The notes under the pieces were generated by a model. The model worked only from the letters and a program-made list of their open reading frames with translations, did not search any database and was not told the origin of the DNA. Positions 25,236 through 33,871 of a DNA stretch of 64,000 nucleotides are shown here, piece by piece (position 1 is the first letter of the stretch; each line of letters opens with the position of its first letter). This DNA comes from an uncultured Kordia sp. Lineage in GTDB: Bacteria > Bacteroidota > Bacteroidia > Flavobacteriales > Flavobacteriaceae. Where the stretch lies: contig NZ_CANLEA010000023.1 in the NCBI RefSeq assembly GCF_947489565.1, positions 1 through 64,000 on the forward strand, in the 5' to 3' direction. The translations under genes and the position numbers were made by a program.

Positions 25236-25838
25236 ATGAAGCGTTTCACTATTGCATTTGTTGTCCTTATGAGTATATTTTTTGTTTCCTGTGATTTTTT
25301 TGGCAGAAAACAAGTAAAGGCTGATGGTTACCGAAATATTTCTATAAAGAACAGCACTTTTGCTATCGAATATTGGTTGGGTTCACATCCTGATGCTGAA
25401 GATAAAGATTCGTATCATTTGTATATAAAAAACGATTCTGTTCAGTATTTTAAAGATGTTTTAAAGGATTTCTTTTCTAAAACGTATGATCCGAAAACGG
25501 TGCAAGCAGTAACGATTTACACAGATACGATTTTTAATACGACAGATGTAACCTTAAATCCACCTAATATTTCAGGTATACAAGTACATTATATAGAAGA
25601 TTCTCATTTACAAACGAAAGTATACAATCACAAGAACGATCAATTACAACAGATTGATGATTTGAATTCTTTTGTAGATTATTTTTCTCCAAAAGACGTT
25701 CATGATACTTCCAAAATTTTCAACGATGCTACCAATAGCATTTTCATTCTCGTAAATTCTGAAATTTCTTCAGAGTACGAGACTGGAAAATCTAATTACG
25801 ATAAAAATTTAGCAGATTATAAGCTAAAAAACAACTAA
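25236..25838 (+). CDS. Lipoprotein of unknown function
   Basis: A 200-residue lipoprotein: signal residues 1-18 with lipobox FVSC (Cys 19). The mature part has an N-terminal segment ISIKNSTFAIEYWLGSHPDA, then alternating strands and helices, with KTVQAVTIYTDTIFNTTDVT and YSPK-like FVDYFSPKDVHDTSKIFN. The protein ends in a charged coil (YDKNLADYKLKNN). I do not recognise a family. It is convergent with the DUF2461 gene, with two bases between the stops. Confidence 0.65.
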   Translation: MKRFTIAFVVLMSIFFVSCDFFGRKQVKADGYRNISIKNSTFAIEYWLGSHPDAEDKDSYHLYIKNDSVQYFKDVLKDFFSKTYDPKTVQAVTIYTDTIFNTTDVTLNPPNISGIQVHYIEDSHLQTKVYNHKNDQLQQIDDLNSFVDYFSPKDVHDTSKIFNDATNSIFILVNSEISSEYETGKSNYDKNLADYKLKNN

Positions 25839-25840
25839 GG

Positions 25841-26524
25841 TTACTCTTCAAATAAAGAAACTCCGTTTAAATCGGTTGTTAACACTTCACTCATATAATT
25901 GAAAAATGGGCGAATTGCTTTAAAGTACGTATCTATTTGCGTCATAAAATCTGGAGAAGTCACTTCCTTGTCCGTCAATTTTTTGGTAAATATAAATTGC
26001 TTCTTTTTGATTAAATCAATAGCCGCATGTTCTTTGCTAAAGCCTTTTGGAGCTGTTTTTACTTCATCTCCAACAAACGGTCCCCAAGTGTCTTTGAATG
26101 CTTTTTTATTGATGATTTTACGAATTTCAGTATCATCCATTTCAAATTCTTTACGAATTCGGAGCAAGTCATCTTTATTTGGTTCCCAAAAGCCTGTTGC
26201 AATAAACGATTCATTATTTGGCTGAATATGAAGATAGTAACCTCCACGCAATCTTGGTTTTACTCTATGAAAACTTCCACCAAAGTGCGTTTTATAGGGT
26301 GTTTTATCTTTTGAAAAACGAACATCTCGATAAATACGGAATATTTTTACCTTATCAATTTGGTCGTGCTTGTTTAAATGCTCTCCTAATTGATTGTAAA
26401 ATTGCTTTACCTCTTTCTCAATCTCCTTAAATTCTTTTTTGTTTTCTGTAAACCACTCACGGGTATTATTTTCTTGAAGTCTGCTTAAAAATGAAAAGGT
26501 TTCTCTTGGGATTGTTTCGTTCAT
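25841..26524 (-). CDS. DUF2461 (TIGR02453) family protein
   Basis: A 227-residue protein of the DUF2461 family, found in many bacteria and some fungi, without known function. Typical features are the N-terminal FSFLSRLQENNTREWFTENK (about 11-30), KIFRIYRDVRFSKDKTPYKT (about 60-79), HFGGSFHR, GGYYLHIQPNNESFIATGFW and LLRIRKEFEM. The length agrees with the family. It lies upstream of no clear partner; the small membrane protein at 26579 precedes it by 54 bases in the same direction. Confidence 0.9.
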   Translation of the reverse strand: MNETIPRETFSFLSRLQENNTREWFTENKKEFKEIEKEVKQFYNQLGEHLNKHDQIDKVKIFRIYRDVRFSKDKTPYKTHFGGSFHRVKPRLRGGYYLHIQPNNESFIATGFWEPNKDDLLRIRKEFEMDDTEIRKIINKKAFKDTWGPFVGDEVKTAPKGFSKEHAAIDLIKKKQFIFTKKLTDKEVTSPDFMTQIDTYFKAIRPFFNYMSEVLTTDLNGVSLFEE

Positions 26525-26578
26525 TATCGATTATTTTTCACTAAAATACAAAATATTCAATGGTACGAAAAATTGTTT

Positions 26579-26809
26579 TTAATAAGCTGCTGGCGGATGT
26601 TTAAAGACAGCGTAAATCGCAGCAATTAGAAAGATCGAAAGTACTATAAATAATACGACTCCAAAAGCAGAGATAAGAAGCTGTGCTCCTGCTACTGAAT
26701 AACTGTTTTCATATAATTCTCTTTTGACTTTGGCTACTTTTTCACCATCTCTATAGCGAATCCACAAGTATAGATAACCAATTGGCCAGAATATGATATG
26801 ATCTTCCAT
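26579..26809 (-). CDS. Small membrane protein
   Basis: A 76-residue protein with one amphipathic N-terminal segment (IIFWPIGYLYLWIRYRDGEK), a charged stretch (VAKVKRELYENSYS) and one long hydrophobic helix (LLISAFGVVLFIVLSIFLIA, about 44-68). It has no recognised domain. Terminator at 26826-26852 separates it from the larger oxidase gene upstream. Confidence 0.6.
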   Translation of the reverse strand: MEDHIIFWPIGYLYLWIRYRDGEKVAKVKRELYENSYSVAGAQLLISAFGVVLFIVLSIFLIAAIYAVFKHPPAAY

Positions 26810-26825
26810 AAACTAAATATAAAAA

Positions 26826-26852
26826 AATAAGCATACGTATAGCATGCTTATT
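26826..26852 (-). terminator. Terminator of the LamG-oxidase gene
   Basis: AATAAGCAT and ATGCTTATT pair around a 9-base loop and are followed on the minus strand by a T-rich run; it begins 20 bases after the stop at 26873 and could serve as a terminator on either strand. Confidence 0.65.
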
Positions 26853-26872
26853 TTATAAATTCTGTTCGTTTA

Positions 26873-29578
26873 TTATACAATCGTTTTTCGAGTTCTAAAA
26901 TGATTCAGTGGATCTTTAGAATAGTCTTTTTTCACTTGAATCAAATCTGGATAACTGTCTCCAAAATACGTTTCTGTTGGGATTGAAGCATCTTTGAAAC
27001 TGATAAATGCACCTCCAGAATTTTTAATTTTATAATCTCGACAAACTTGCATCCAATCTAAAGCTCTATTGGTTCTGTCGTATACTTTATTGTTTTGCTC
27101 TTCTTCTTTTTGAAGCAATTCTGTATTCCACCATGTCTGATATTGAATGGTATACGCTTTGTCTTTGTATGGAAAAGCACTTCGTTTTTTAGCTTCTTCA
27201 GACATGTTATCATAATATTCTCCAACAATGGCTCCTAAGGTGATATAATTAAATAAACCTAGCGAACGATTGTCTGGTAAAATTAATTCCGAAGTTAAGG
27301 ACCTAATTAATTGATTGAGTCCAATATCTCCTAAACCACCTTCATTGGCCAAGCGAGATGTAATTTTATGTGGTGCTGGCGCATCTAAATCTGGTGGTAA
27401 TGGTTTTTTTGTGGAAGAAAGCTGAAATATTTCCGTTGCCATATCCAAATTGCTGTTTTTAGCACTGACTTCCCCAATTGTATAGACTTTATCGTATGTT
27501 GACTCATTCTTGTTAATGGTTGCTTCGGCATTCGATTTGGCTGCAGTATCAAAATTTGCAAGTTTGATGGTTCTTTTGATAGCACTGAACGATTCTCTAT
27601 CCCAAGCACTCATCAATCCGTCGTCAGCATAATTTAAACGCTGTCCGCCTTTCCCAATTAGACGCAATTCATAAGGTTTTGCTTCTCCTACAAAACAATG
27701 GTCTACAAACGATAGTAAGCTTTTTTCAGTTCCTTGCCAATATCCATACATGACACAATTGTGAATGGCTTTTTCTGGATGAAACTCAGTTGGAGAAACA
27801 TCTAAGTGCTGTCCAGATACTTTTAAATTTGTTCCGATCAATTGATCATTCGTAAAATCGTCACCAGAATATATATTGTCTTTATTGATAATGACATTTT
27901 CCCAAGCTTTGATAATCGCTTTTGTATGTTTGTTTGGCTTACGCGTGTCAATTACAGACGGATTATCTTTTTCATACATATTCCATTCCAATTCATATTT
28001 GATAAGCTTTTCCGGCAATGGAAAGACTTCTAATTGCAATTCTGTGACAATTCCGTAACTCATTCCGCCGCCGCCTTTTAGCGCCCATAATAAATCTTTT
28101 GTATCACTGTAATCGGTAGTCAATTGTACAATTTTCCCATTTCCTAATACGACTGTTGCGCCGACCAGTCCTTCGCAATTCATTCCGTGTTTTCGCGTCC
28201 ACGGTCCCCAACCGCCACCAAATGTAAATCCGGCTACACCAACAGTGGCACAAGTTCCGTGTGGAATCATAACTTCATTTAACGCTAATTGCGGCGTTAA
28301 ATCTTTAAAACGAATTCCTGGGCCAATACGTGCAACTTTCTTATCATGACTCACTTCTACATGATTAATTCGCGACATGTCTAGTAAAATAACATCAGTT
28401 CCTGAACATTCTGCTTCATGATCATGTCCTCCAGATCGTACTCTGATTGGTAAATTGTTCGCTATGGCATCTTTGTACACGCGTTGTACATCTTCAGTAG
28501 ATTCACAATAGATAATAGCAAATGGTTTCAGTTGAAATCTACGGTTAAATACCTGACTAGCTTTGTTGTACTCTATTTCATCAATTAAATTTCCGCCTGG
28601 CGTTTGTATTTGATCACATTTTAAGTGTCCTCGTAATCCATTTAGAAAGTTGTACAGATTTCGTGTATTGACAACCACCATATTTTCTCCAATCACCAAT
28701 TCGGCTTCTGAAATTAACGGTAAGTTCGTTTTTATTGCTAAATCATCTACCAAATCTTTTTCAGAAACTACACTGATAATAGTATCGAATTGGTTTAAAT
28801 TTTTTCGAACCAACAATGTTGTACTTCCGCTTTTGTTTTCATAGCAAAATTCACGCTTAATCACCGAAGTTATACTGCTTGACATCAATTCAATTATTTC
28901 TTCACTACCTACATCTATGGTTTTAGGAATATAGCTTGGATAACGCTTTGCATCCTTTAAATGAAGGGTTTCATACGATGTATTTCGTATTTTCACAGTC
29001 ACTTTTAATCCAAGGTTTTCAGGAAACATACGATCAATTTCTTCTTTTATAATAAATGCTATAATATCTAGCAAACCATCGGCATCCGTTATATTTTCTT
29101 CTTCCCTGATCCTTGCAACTTCATGCACAAGCAATGCTTTGTTCCATACAGCAACTTGACTGATTGTTCCCTTGAAATACTGATTTTCAGTTCCTCCAAT
29201 GGTAAATTCTGAAGTTGAATTCGACGGTGCGCTTTCCGAATGATTTTCGAGTGCTAGAGAAAAATCATTGATATAGAGATATAGAAATTGTTCCGTTTTT
29301 ACGCTGGTTATGTGATACCATGCATTATCAATTACAGAAACATTTGAAGCTGTAATGCTTCTTGAAATTCCTTTTTCTGTGACCGTAAACACAATATTTC
29401 CTTGTGTATTTATATGTAACGAAAAAGAAGTGTTGTTGGTTTGCTTGGACAGAATTTCGCCAGATTTAGTTGTTTGAATCCAGCATTGTAGGGTGAAATC
29501 AGCGTCTTGGAAATTGTTTTTGGTCAAATTGTCATCTATCTGGTTATGGTCACCAGAAAAATTGAAAGCGTAATTCAT
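26873..29578 (-). CDS. LamG-domain plus berberine-bridge-type FAD oxidoreductase
   Basis: The start at 29578 (MNYAFNFSGDHNQIDDN) is favoured, since 22 upstream residues add nothing recognisable. The 901-residue protein has an N-terminal LamG/concanavalin-like domain (about 1-160: FTLQCWIQTTKSGEILSKQ, FTIGGTENQYFKGTISQVAV), a beta-rich linker domain (about 175-290), and an FAD-binding-4 plus BBE oxidoreductase (about 330-901). Both residues for bicovalent FAD are present: His 385 in VRSGGHDHE and Cys 443 in PHGTCATVGVAGFTFGGGWG. The C-terminal BBE motif is degenerate (FGDSYPDLIQVKKDYSKDPL). Such oxidases act on sugars or secondary metabolites. No signal peptide is apparent, which is odd for a LamG protein. 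Confidence 0.85.
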   Translation of the reverse strand: MNYAFNFSGDHNQIDDNLTKNNFQDADFTLQCWIQTTKSGEILSKQTNNTSFSLHINTQGNIVFTVTEKGISRSITASNVSVIDNAWYHITSVKTEQFLYLYINDFSLALENHSESAPSNSTSEFTIGGTENQYFKGTISQVAVWNKALLVHEVARIREEENITDADGLLDIIAFIIKEEIDRMFPENLGLKVTVKIRNTSYETLHLKDAKRYPSYIPKTIDVGSEEIIELMSSSITSVIKREFCYENKSGSTTLLVRKNLNQFDTIISVVSEKDLVDDLAIKTNLPLISEAELVIGENMVVVNTRNLYNFLNGLRGHLKCDQIQTPGGNLIDEIEYNKASQVFNRRFQLKPFAIIYCESTEDVQRVYKDAIANNLPIRVRSGGHDHEAECSGTDVILLDMSRINHVEVSHDKKVARIGPGIRFKDLTPQLALNEVMIPHGTCATVGVAGFTFGGGWGPWTRKHGMNCEGLVGATVVLGNGKIVQLTTDYSDTKDLLWALKGGGGMSYGIVTELQLEVFPLPEKLIKYELEWNMYEKDNPSVIDTRKPNKHTKAIIKAWENVIINKDNIYSGDDFTNDQLIGTNLKVSGQHLDVSPTEFHPEKAIHNCVMYGYWQGTEKSLLSFVDHCFVGEAKPYELRLIGKGGQRLNYADDGLMSAWDRESFSAIKRTIKLANFDTAAKSNAEATINKNESTYDKVYTIGEVSAKNSNLDMATEIFQLSSTKKPLPPDLDAPAPHKITSRLANEGGLGDIGLNQLIRSLTSELILPDNRSLGLFNYITLGAIVGEYYDNMSEEAKKRSAFPYKDKAYTIQYQTWWNTELLQKEEEQNNKVYDRTNRALDWMQVCRDYKIKNSGGAFISFKDASIPTETYFGDSYPDLIQVKKDYSKDPLNHFRTRKTIV

Positions 29579-29705
29579 ATAGGTTTGGGTTAAGATTTGT
29601 ATTCTAAAAACATCGAATTTAGAATGAATTTGTAAGACAAACAATACGTAATTGTACGCGATTTTAATTAAATTGCTTTAAAGGGTTAAAAGAGAAAAAT
29701 GGTTG

Positions 29706-29713
29706 TACATTTG
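29706..29713 (+). promoter_or_regulatory. -7 box TACATTTG for the RhlE-type helicase gene
   Basis: A perfect TAnnTTTG match, 57 bases before the ATG at 29771. No TTG at normal spacing is seen. Confidence 0.4.
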
Positions 29714-29770
29714 GACTTCATACAGAAATGAGGTTTTACCATAAAGATTGTCATTTCATAAACAATTTTT

Positions 29771-31081
29771 ATGTCATTCAAATCATTAGGATTATCTGAT
29801 GCGCTGTTACGTGCTATCAGTAAAAAGGGATATACAACGCCTTCTCCCATTCAAGCAAAGGCAATTCCATTAGTTTTAGAACGCAAAGATGTATTGGCAT
29901 CTGCACAGACAGGAACTGGAAAAACAGCAGGTTTTACCTTGCCAATGTTACAATTGTTATCACAGCAACCACCATTACGCAGAAGACCCATTAGAGCATT
30001 AATTTTAACGCCTACACGAGAATTAGCCGCTCAAGTGTTTGCAAATGTGAAGGAATATAGTGAGTTTTTAGATATTCGTTCTACCGTTATTTTTGGTGGT
30101 GTGAATGCAAAACCACAGATTAGAACTTTACGAAATGGTGTGGATATTTTAGTTGCTACGCCAGGAAGGTTACTCGATTTACATAGTCAGAAAGCATTGT
30201 CCTTAGCCAAAGTAGAAATGTTAGTGTTGGATGAAGCTGATAGAATGTTGGATATGGGATTTTTGCGCGATATTAAACGTGTGATTGAACTCGTTCCAAA
30301 ACGAAGACAGAACTTATTGTTTTCAGCAACATTTTCAAAAGACATTAAGAAGCTAGCAAACAGTATTTTACATAATCCTGTTTCGGTGGAAGCCACTCCT
30401 GAGAATACAACTGCCGAAAAAGTAAATCAAAAAGTATATAAGGTTGATAAACCACAAAAAACAACTTTGTTGATTAAATTGATTTCTGATGGAAATTGGA
30501 GTCAGGTTTTGGTATTTACGCGCACAAAGCACGGCGCTAATCGACTGACTAAGAAGTTGATTTCTAAAGATATTAGTGCAGCAGCCATTCATGGAAATAA
30601 AACTCAGAACGCACGAACCAAAGCTTTGAGCGGTTTTAAAAAAGGAGCTATTCGAATTTTAGTCGCAACAGATATTGCTGCACGAGGCTTGGATATTCCG
30701 CTGTTGCCACACGTAATTAATTTTGAATTGCCGAATGTTCCTGAAGATTATGTACACCGAATTGGTCGTACAGGTCGTGCTGGTGCAAGTGGAGAAGCTA
30801 TTTCATTAGTTTCTGCTGAAGAATACGAATATGTACAAGGAATTGAGAAGTTGTTAGGCGAAAAGTTAGTTACTGAAGAGATTGAAGGTTTTGAAGTAGA
30901 TCCTAATTATACGCCACCACCAAAGCAAGAACGTCCACAACGATCGCGAAAGAAGTCAAATTCTTCGCGAAAAGCTAATTCTGGCGGAAGTCAAAACAAT
31001 AGAAATCGTTCTAATTCCAATTCCAATTCTAGAAATAGCAAGCGTAAAAATTCGCGTTCACGAAACAGAAGACGTGATTAG
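29771..31081 (+). CDS. rhlE: RhlE-type DEAD-box RNA helicase
   Basis: A 436-residue ATP-dependent RNA helicase. It has Q motif [13 protein letters not shown] (about 22-34), Walker [26 protein letters not shown] ([13 protein letters not shown]), SAT (LFSATFS), then the second RecA domain with [24 protein letters not shown] and [10 protein letters not shown]. From about residue 375 on the tail is low-complexity and very basic, rich in Arg, Lys, Ser and Asn, as in RhlE and other cold-shock-linked helicases, and would bind RNA without specificity. A role in RNA turnover, ribosome assembly or cold growth follows from the family. It is monocistronic, with a terminator at 31134-31163. Confidence 0.9.
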   Translation: MSFKSLGLSDALLRAISKKGYTTPSPIQAKAIPLVLERKDVLASAQTGTGKTAGFTLPMLQLLSQQPPLRRRPIRALILTPTRELAAQVFANVKEYSEFLDIRSTVIFGGVNAKPQIRTLRNGVDILVATPGRLLDLHSQKALSLAKVEMLVLDEADRMLDMGFLRDIKRVIELVPKRRQNLLFSATFSKDIKKLANSILHNPVSVEATPENTTAEKVNQKVYKVDKPQKTTLLIKLISDGNWSQVLVFTRTKHGANRLTKKLISKDISAAAIHGNKTQNARTKALSGFKKGAIRILVATDIAARGLDIPLLPHVINFELPNVPEDYVHRIGRTGRAGASGEAISLVSAEEYEYVQGIEKLLGEKLVTEEIEGFEVDPNYTPPPKQERPQRSRKKSNSSRKANSGGSQNNRNRSNSNSNSRNSKRKNSRSRNRRRD

Positions 31082-31133
31082 TTTTAAGACTTACTAGACT
31101 TATTTAACTGCTACATATTTTTCTTTTTTAATG

Positions 31134-31163
31134 ATAAAAGAGGTTTTTCACAACCTCTTTTAT
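31134..31163 (+). terminator. Terminator after the RhlE-type helicase gene
   Basis: ATAAAAGAGGTT and AACCTCTTTTAT form a perfect 12-base stem around a 6-base loop. The A/T-rich flanks would let it work on both strands, serving also the small gene at 31194. Confidence 0.75.
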
Positions 31164-31193
31164 ACTCATTTTAAAAGTGTGTTTAAATTCAAT

Positions 31194-31361
31194 TTACCTT
31201 GGTTCACAGTCACAAGTTTGATTGGCATAGGTATCAGATTCTTTATAGCATTCGATGTCGCACCAAGTTGTTGATGCCTTTCCTCCTACCAAAGTTTCTT
31301 CTCTAAGATTAGAAATTACTTTTTTTGTTAGTTCTAAATGTTTCACTTGTTTTTTCTTCAT
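31194..31361 (-). CDS. Class I lanthipeptide-like precursor, four cysteines
   Basis: A 55-residue peptide. The leader LELTKKVISNLREETLVGG (about residues 9-27) is the Bacteroidota class I lanthipeptide-type signature, with LTKKVISNL and a double glycine. The core KASTTWCDIECYKESDTYAN continues to QTCDCEPR and contains four Cys (34, 38, 50, 52) and several Ser/Thr, enough for lanthionine rings or disulphides. No LanB, LanC or transporter gene is nearby; precursors of this kind often act with machinery encoded elsewhere. Upstream sequence (minus strand TTCATAAACCA, about 80 bases before the ATG) is shared with the precursor at 14495. Confidence 0.78.
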   Translation of the reverse strand: MKKKQVKHLELTKKVISNLREETLVGGKASTTWCDIECYKESDTYANQTCDCEPR

Positions 31362-31504
31362 AATACTTTATTTTAAATTAATACTTGTATGAAGTTAGCT
31401 TAGAAAATACGCCCAAACAAGAACGTTTACCGTTGGTTTATGAATTAGAGGTTGTAAAAAAATGATTGTAAATTTGTTGCTTAGATACAACAGAAGATTG
31501 ACAA

Positions 31505-32293
31505 TTATAAATCTTTGAAGGTCATTTTGTTCAAGATTAAGCCAGAAGCTGGAGCGATGTAATTGACTTCTAGAGTAGAACCAGGCAATAACGAACGTTT
31601 GATGAAGTCTAAATCCAATTCTCCTCTACCTAAAAGTATGAGTGTGCCCATCATCATGCGAATCTGATGACGTTTGAATCCTGCTCCTTGCACGCGTAAT
31701 AGATAACTTTTTTTTGGAAAGAAATTAGCCGTAAAAAGATCGTTTTCCACAATTTCACACAATTCTATTTCACCTTCTAAAACCGTATGTTCTGTCGGTT
31801 TGTAGCAATAAGTTTTCAGGTAATGATTTCCTTCAAATAGCTTTGCTCCTTTTTTCATTAGTTCCACATCTAAATCACCTAGAACATTGGTCATATAAGG
31901 TGCTGCAAAAGGATGATACTTTTCTCCAAAGGCAAATAAGTAGACATATTCTTTTACTTTTGGATGTTGAATAATGTTGAATTTTTCATCCGTTTGAATA
32001 ATATCTAAAGCACGAATATCTTGCGGTAAGTTTTTATTGAAAAGTGGTAAAAATTCAGGAATGTCTAGCGTTTCATTATCTAAAAATAATTCAATCCCAA
32101 TTTCATTCGCAGATACTTTGGCATCTGTACGTCCCGAAGCTAATAGTTTGAAGTTTTTATGCCCAAACACATACGCTAAAGTACGTTCTGTCATACGCTG
32201 TACTGTATTTACATCAGGTTGTTTTTGCCATCCGTGATAGCGAAATCCTAAGTATTGGAGCGTAATTAGATAGTAATAGCGTTTTCTTTTCAA
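31505..32293 (-). CDS. truA: TruA-family tRNA pseudouridine synthase, divergent
   Basis: A 262-residue protein of the TruA family, which converts uridine to pseudouridine in the tRNA anticodon arm. It keeps the fold motifs YLGFRYHGWQKQPDVNTVQR (about 14-33) and the catalytic Asp 57 in LASGRTDAKVSANE, and KRHQIRMMMGTLILLGRGEL near 205-225. In canonical TruA the catalytic motif is GRTDxGVHA; here Gly and His are replaced by Lys and Ser. I recall that flavobacteria carry such a divergent copy beside a normal TruA, so this may be the paralogue with a different target. It is transcribed in the same direction as the his operon, and is separated from it by a membrane-protein gene. Confidence 0.8.
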   Translation of the reverse strand: MKRKRYYYLITLQYLGFRYHGWQKQPDVNTVQRMTERTLAYVFGHKNFKLLASGRTDAKVSANEIGIELFLDNETLDIPEFLPLFNKNLPQDIRALDIIQTDEKFNIIQHPKVKEYVYLFAFGEKYHPFAAPYMTNVLGDLDVELMKKGAKLFEGNHYLKTYCYKPTEHTVLEGEIELCEIVENDLFTANFFPKKSYLLRVQGAGFKRHQIRMMMGTLILLGRGELDLDFIKRSLLPGSTLEVNYIAPASGLILNKMTFKDL

Positions 32294-32312
32294 TTTTTTC
32301 TGTGAATTTAAC

Positions 32313-32365
32313 TTTTGTTGATTTGTTGATTTGGGCGCTTCGCTTGTTTGTTGATTTGGGAAGGA
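32313..32365. repeat. Octamer-phased repeat, TTGTTGAT with GCGCTTCGCTTG core
   Basis: TTGTTGAT TTGTTGAT TTGGGCGC (24 bases, given in octamers) is followed by TTCGCTTG and TTTGTTGA in the same 8-base phase. The same compound unit recurs at 32785-32921, 33540-33720 and 35465-35533. Confidence 0.75.
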
Positions 32366-32369
32366 CTTT

Positions 32370-32753
32370 TTATGCCGCTTTTAGTAGAATAAATCCTAAA
32401 GCAATGATTACGATAGGAATGCTCCATAGTTTCCAAACTTCAGTGCCTTTGGTATTTTCCTTAATAGCTCTGTTTTTAATTTGTAACATGCGTTTTCCAT
32501 TGTAATACAAAGCATTGAATAAATACAATACAATTCCAGCTAAAATGATATAAAAAACTTGTTCGTAGATACTAGAATATAATAAGAAAGTACTGTTGGT
32601 TGCTTTGATCAAAACAATGCTTACCACTAGTAATATACTCAGTTGAAGTACTGTTATATAGTTAGTTGCCAGAGACATCAGTTTTTTATGCTTCTGTTTC
32701 TTTGCTTGTGCTTTATAGCTTAAGACTGTTTTGTAAAATAGTTGATCGAACAT
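32370..32753 (-). CDS. Three-helix membrane protein of unknown function
   Basis: A 127-residue basic membrane protein with three hydrophobic segments (ITVLQLSILLVVSIVLIKAT, VFYIILAGIVLYLFNALYY, LWSIPIVIIALGFILLK) and a lysine-rich N-terminus (YKAQAKKQKHKKLMSLATNY). No family recognised. It lies between the TruA-like gene and hisIE, in the same direction, with octamer repeats on both sides. Those repeats suggest the gap is not an efficient operon junction. Confidence 0.6.
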   Translation of the reverse strand: MFDQLFYKTVLSYKAQAKKQKHKKLMSLATNYITVLQLSILLVVSIVLIKATNSTFLLYSSIYEQVFYIILAGIVLYLFNALYYNGKRMLQIKNRAIKENTKGTEVWKLWSIPIVIIALGFILLKAA

Positions 32754-32784
32754 AGTTTTTTACTAAAGACAGTGCAATGATAAG

Positions 32785-32921
32785 GATTTTTTTTGTCTGT
32801 TGGTTAGTTTGTGGATTTGTCTGTTTGTTTATTTGTTTGTTTGGGCGCTTTGCTTGTTTGTTAATTTGTCTTTTTGTTATTCGTTTGTTTGGGCGCTTTG
32901 CTTGTTTGTTAATTTGTTTGT
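32785..32921. repeat. Octamer-phased TTTGTTTG repeat with two GGGCGCTTTGCTTG cores
   Basis: The plus strand is a run of G/T-rich octamers (TTTGTCTG, TTTGTTTA, TTTGTTTG) broken twice by GGGCGCTTTGCTTG followed by TTTGTTAATTTGT. It fills the gap between the membrane protein gene and hisIE and touches the hisIE stop codon. Confidence 0.75.
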
Positions 32922-33521
32922 TTACTTTTCGCGATTTTTTAAAACACTTACGATGTCGCTGAGCTTGTAACCTTTTGCTTGTAACAGAATTAGATAGTGA
33001 AATAATAAATCAGCACTTTCATTTAAGAATAAATCTTCGTTATCATCTTTGGCTTCAATAACTACTTCTACTGCTTCCTCTCCTACTTTTTGAGCGATTT
33101 TATTGATGCCTTTTCGGAAGAGTGAAGCCACATAGCTTTTTTCATCATCTTGATTTTCTTTGCGATTTTGAATGGTGTCTTCTAATTGACTTAAGAATCC
33201 AAAAGTCATTGTGTTTTCTTCATTCCAGCAAGTATCAGAACCTTTGTGGCATGTTGGCCCTACTGGGTTTACTTTGATGAGTAACGTATCGTTATCGCAA
33301 TCGTTTTGAATACTGACTAAGCTTAGGAAATTCCCGCTTTCTTCTCCTTTTGTCCATAAACGTTGTTTGGTTCTGCTAAAAAATGTCACTTTTTCTGTGG
33401 ATACTGTTTTTGTATACGCTTCCTCATTCATATAGCCTAACATTAAGACATTTTTGGTGTTATAGTCTTGAATGATTACAGGAACCAATCCGTCATTATT
33501 TTTATTGAAGTTGATATTCAT
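32922..33521 (-). CDS. hisI: Bifunctional HisIE (PRA-CH and PRA-PH)
   Basis: A 199-residue fusion carrying out steps 2 and 3 of histidine synthesis: hydrolysis of PR-ATP to PR-AMP and ring opening of PR-AMP. The N-terminal cyclohydrolase part (1-105) has MLGYMNEEAYTKT, TFFSRTKQRLWTKGEESGNF and the zinc-binding DCDNDTLLIKV and GPTCHKGSDTCW. The C-terminal pyrophosphatase part (about 110-199) has SYVASLFRKGINKIAQKVGE and EEAVEVVIEAKDDNEDLFLN. Fusion of the two is normal in this phylum. It is the last gene of the operon and follows hisF after an unusually long, repeat-filled gap of 350 bases. Confidence 0.95.
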   Translation of the reverse strand: MNINFNKNNDGLVPVIIQDYNTKNVLMLGYMNEEAYTKTVSTEKVTFFSRTKQRLWTKGEESGNFLSLVSIQNDCDNDTLLIKVNPVGPTCHKGSDTCWNEENTMTFGFLSQLEDTIQNRKENQDDEKSYVASLFRKGINKIAQKVGEEAVEVVIEAKDDNEDLFLNESADLLFHYLILLQAKGYKLSDIVSVLKNREK

Positions 33522-33539
33522 TTGTTTTTCTTTTTGTTG

Positions 33540-33720
33540 ATTTGATCGCTTTGCTTGTTTGTCTATTTGTTAATCTGTTGATTTGTTTTTTGATCGCTTC
33601 GCTTGTTTGTTAATTTGTTAATCTGTTGATTTGTTTTTTTGGGCGCTTTGCTTGTTTGTCTATTTGTTAATCTGTTGATTTGTTTTTTAGGCGCTTCGCT
33701 TGTTTGTTGATTTGTTTTTA
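33540..33720. repeat. Octamer-phased compound repeat, four cores
   Basis: Octamers such as TTTGTTAA, TCTGTTGA and TTTGTTTT run in constant phase and are broken four times by a core close to GATCGCTTTGCTTG or GGGCGCTTTGCTTG. About 180 bases of the 350-base hisIE-hisF gap consist of it. Confidence 0.8.
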
Positions 33721-33726
33721 CTCTTA

Positions 33727-33866
33727 ACGTCAGTTCGAGTGAATTTGCAAAGCAAATTTGTATCGAGAACTACTTTTAAACTTCTCAATTCTCACTACTA
33801 ACATCTCAAAACTATTTTTTAAGTTCATTATTCAAAGATATCTCGACTGCGCTCGATATGACATTT
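33727..33866. repeat. GTCAGTTCGAGTGA element and CTCGACTGCGCTCGA palindrome
   Basis: TCAGTTCGAGTGAATTTGC and TTTGTATCGAGAA at 33730-33765 match the element at 2274-2316. TCTCGACTGCGCTCGATATG begins at 33841 and is one of the palindromic copies of the his region. Together they fill the rest of the gap up to hisF; no gene is seen. Confidence 0.7.
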
Positions 33867-33871
33867 TTAAT

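Noticed and set aside
31394-31445. A LytTR-regulator binding site (ACCGTTGGT with AACGTT nearby) upstream of the precursor at 31361.
   Set aside because: One half-site fits, but the second is only six bases away, whereas LytTR sites need about 21 bases between repeats.
32785-33720. A CRISPR-like array, because of repeats at fairly regular distance.
   Set aside because: The units are G/T-rich octamers with no unique spacers of constant length, and no cas genes are present.
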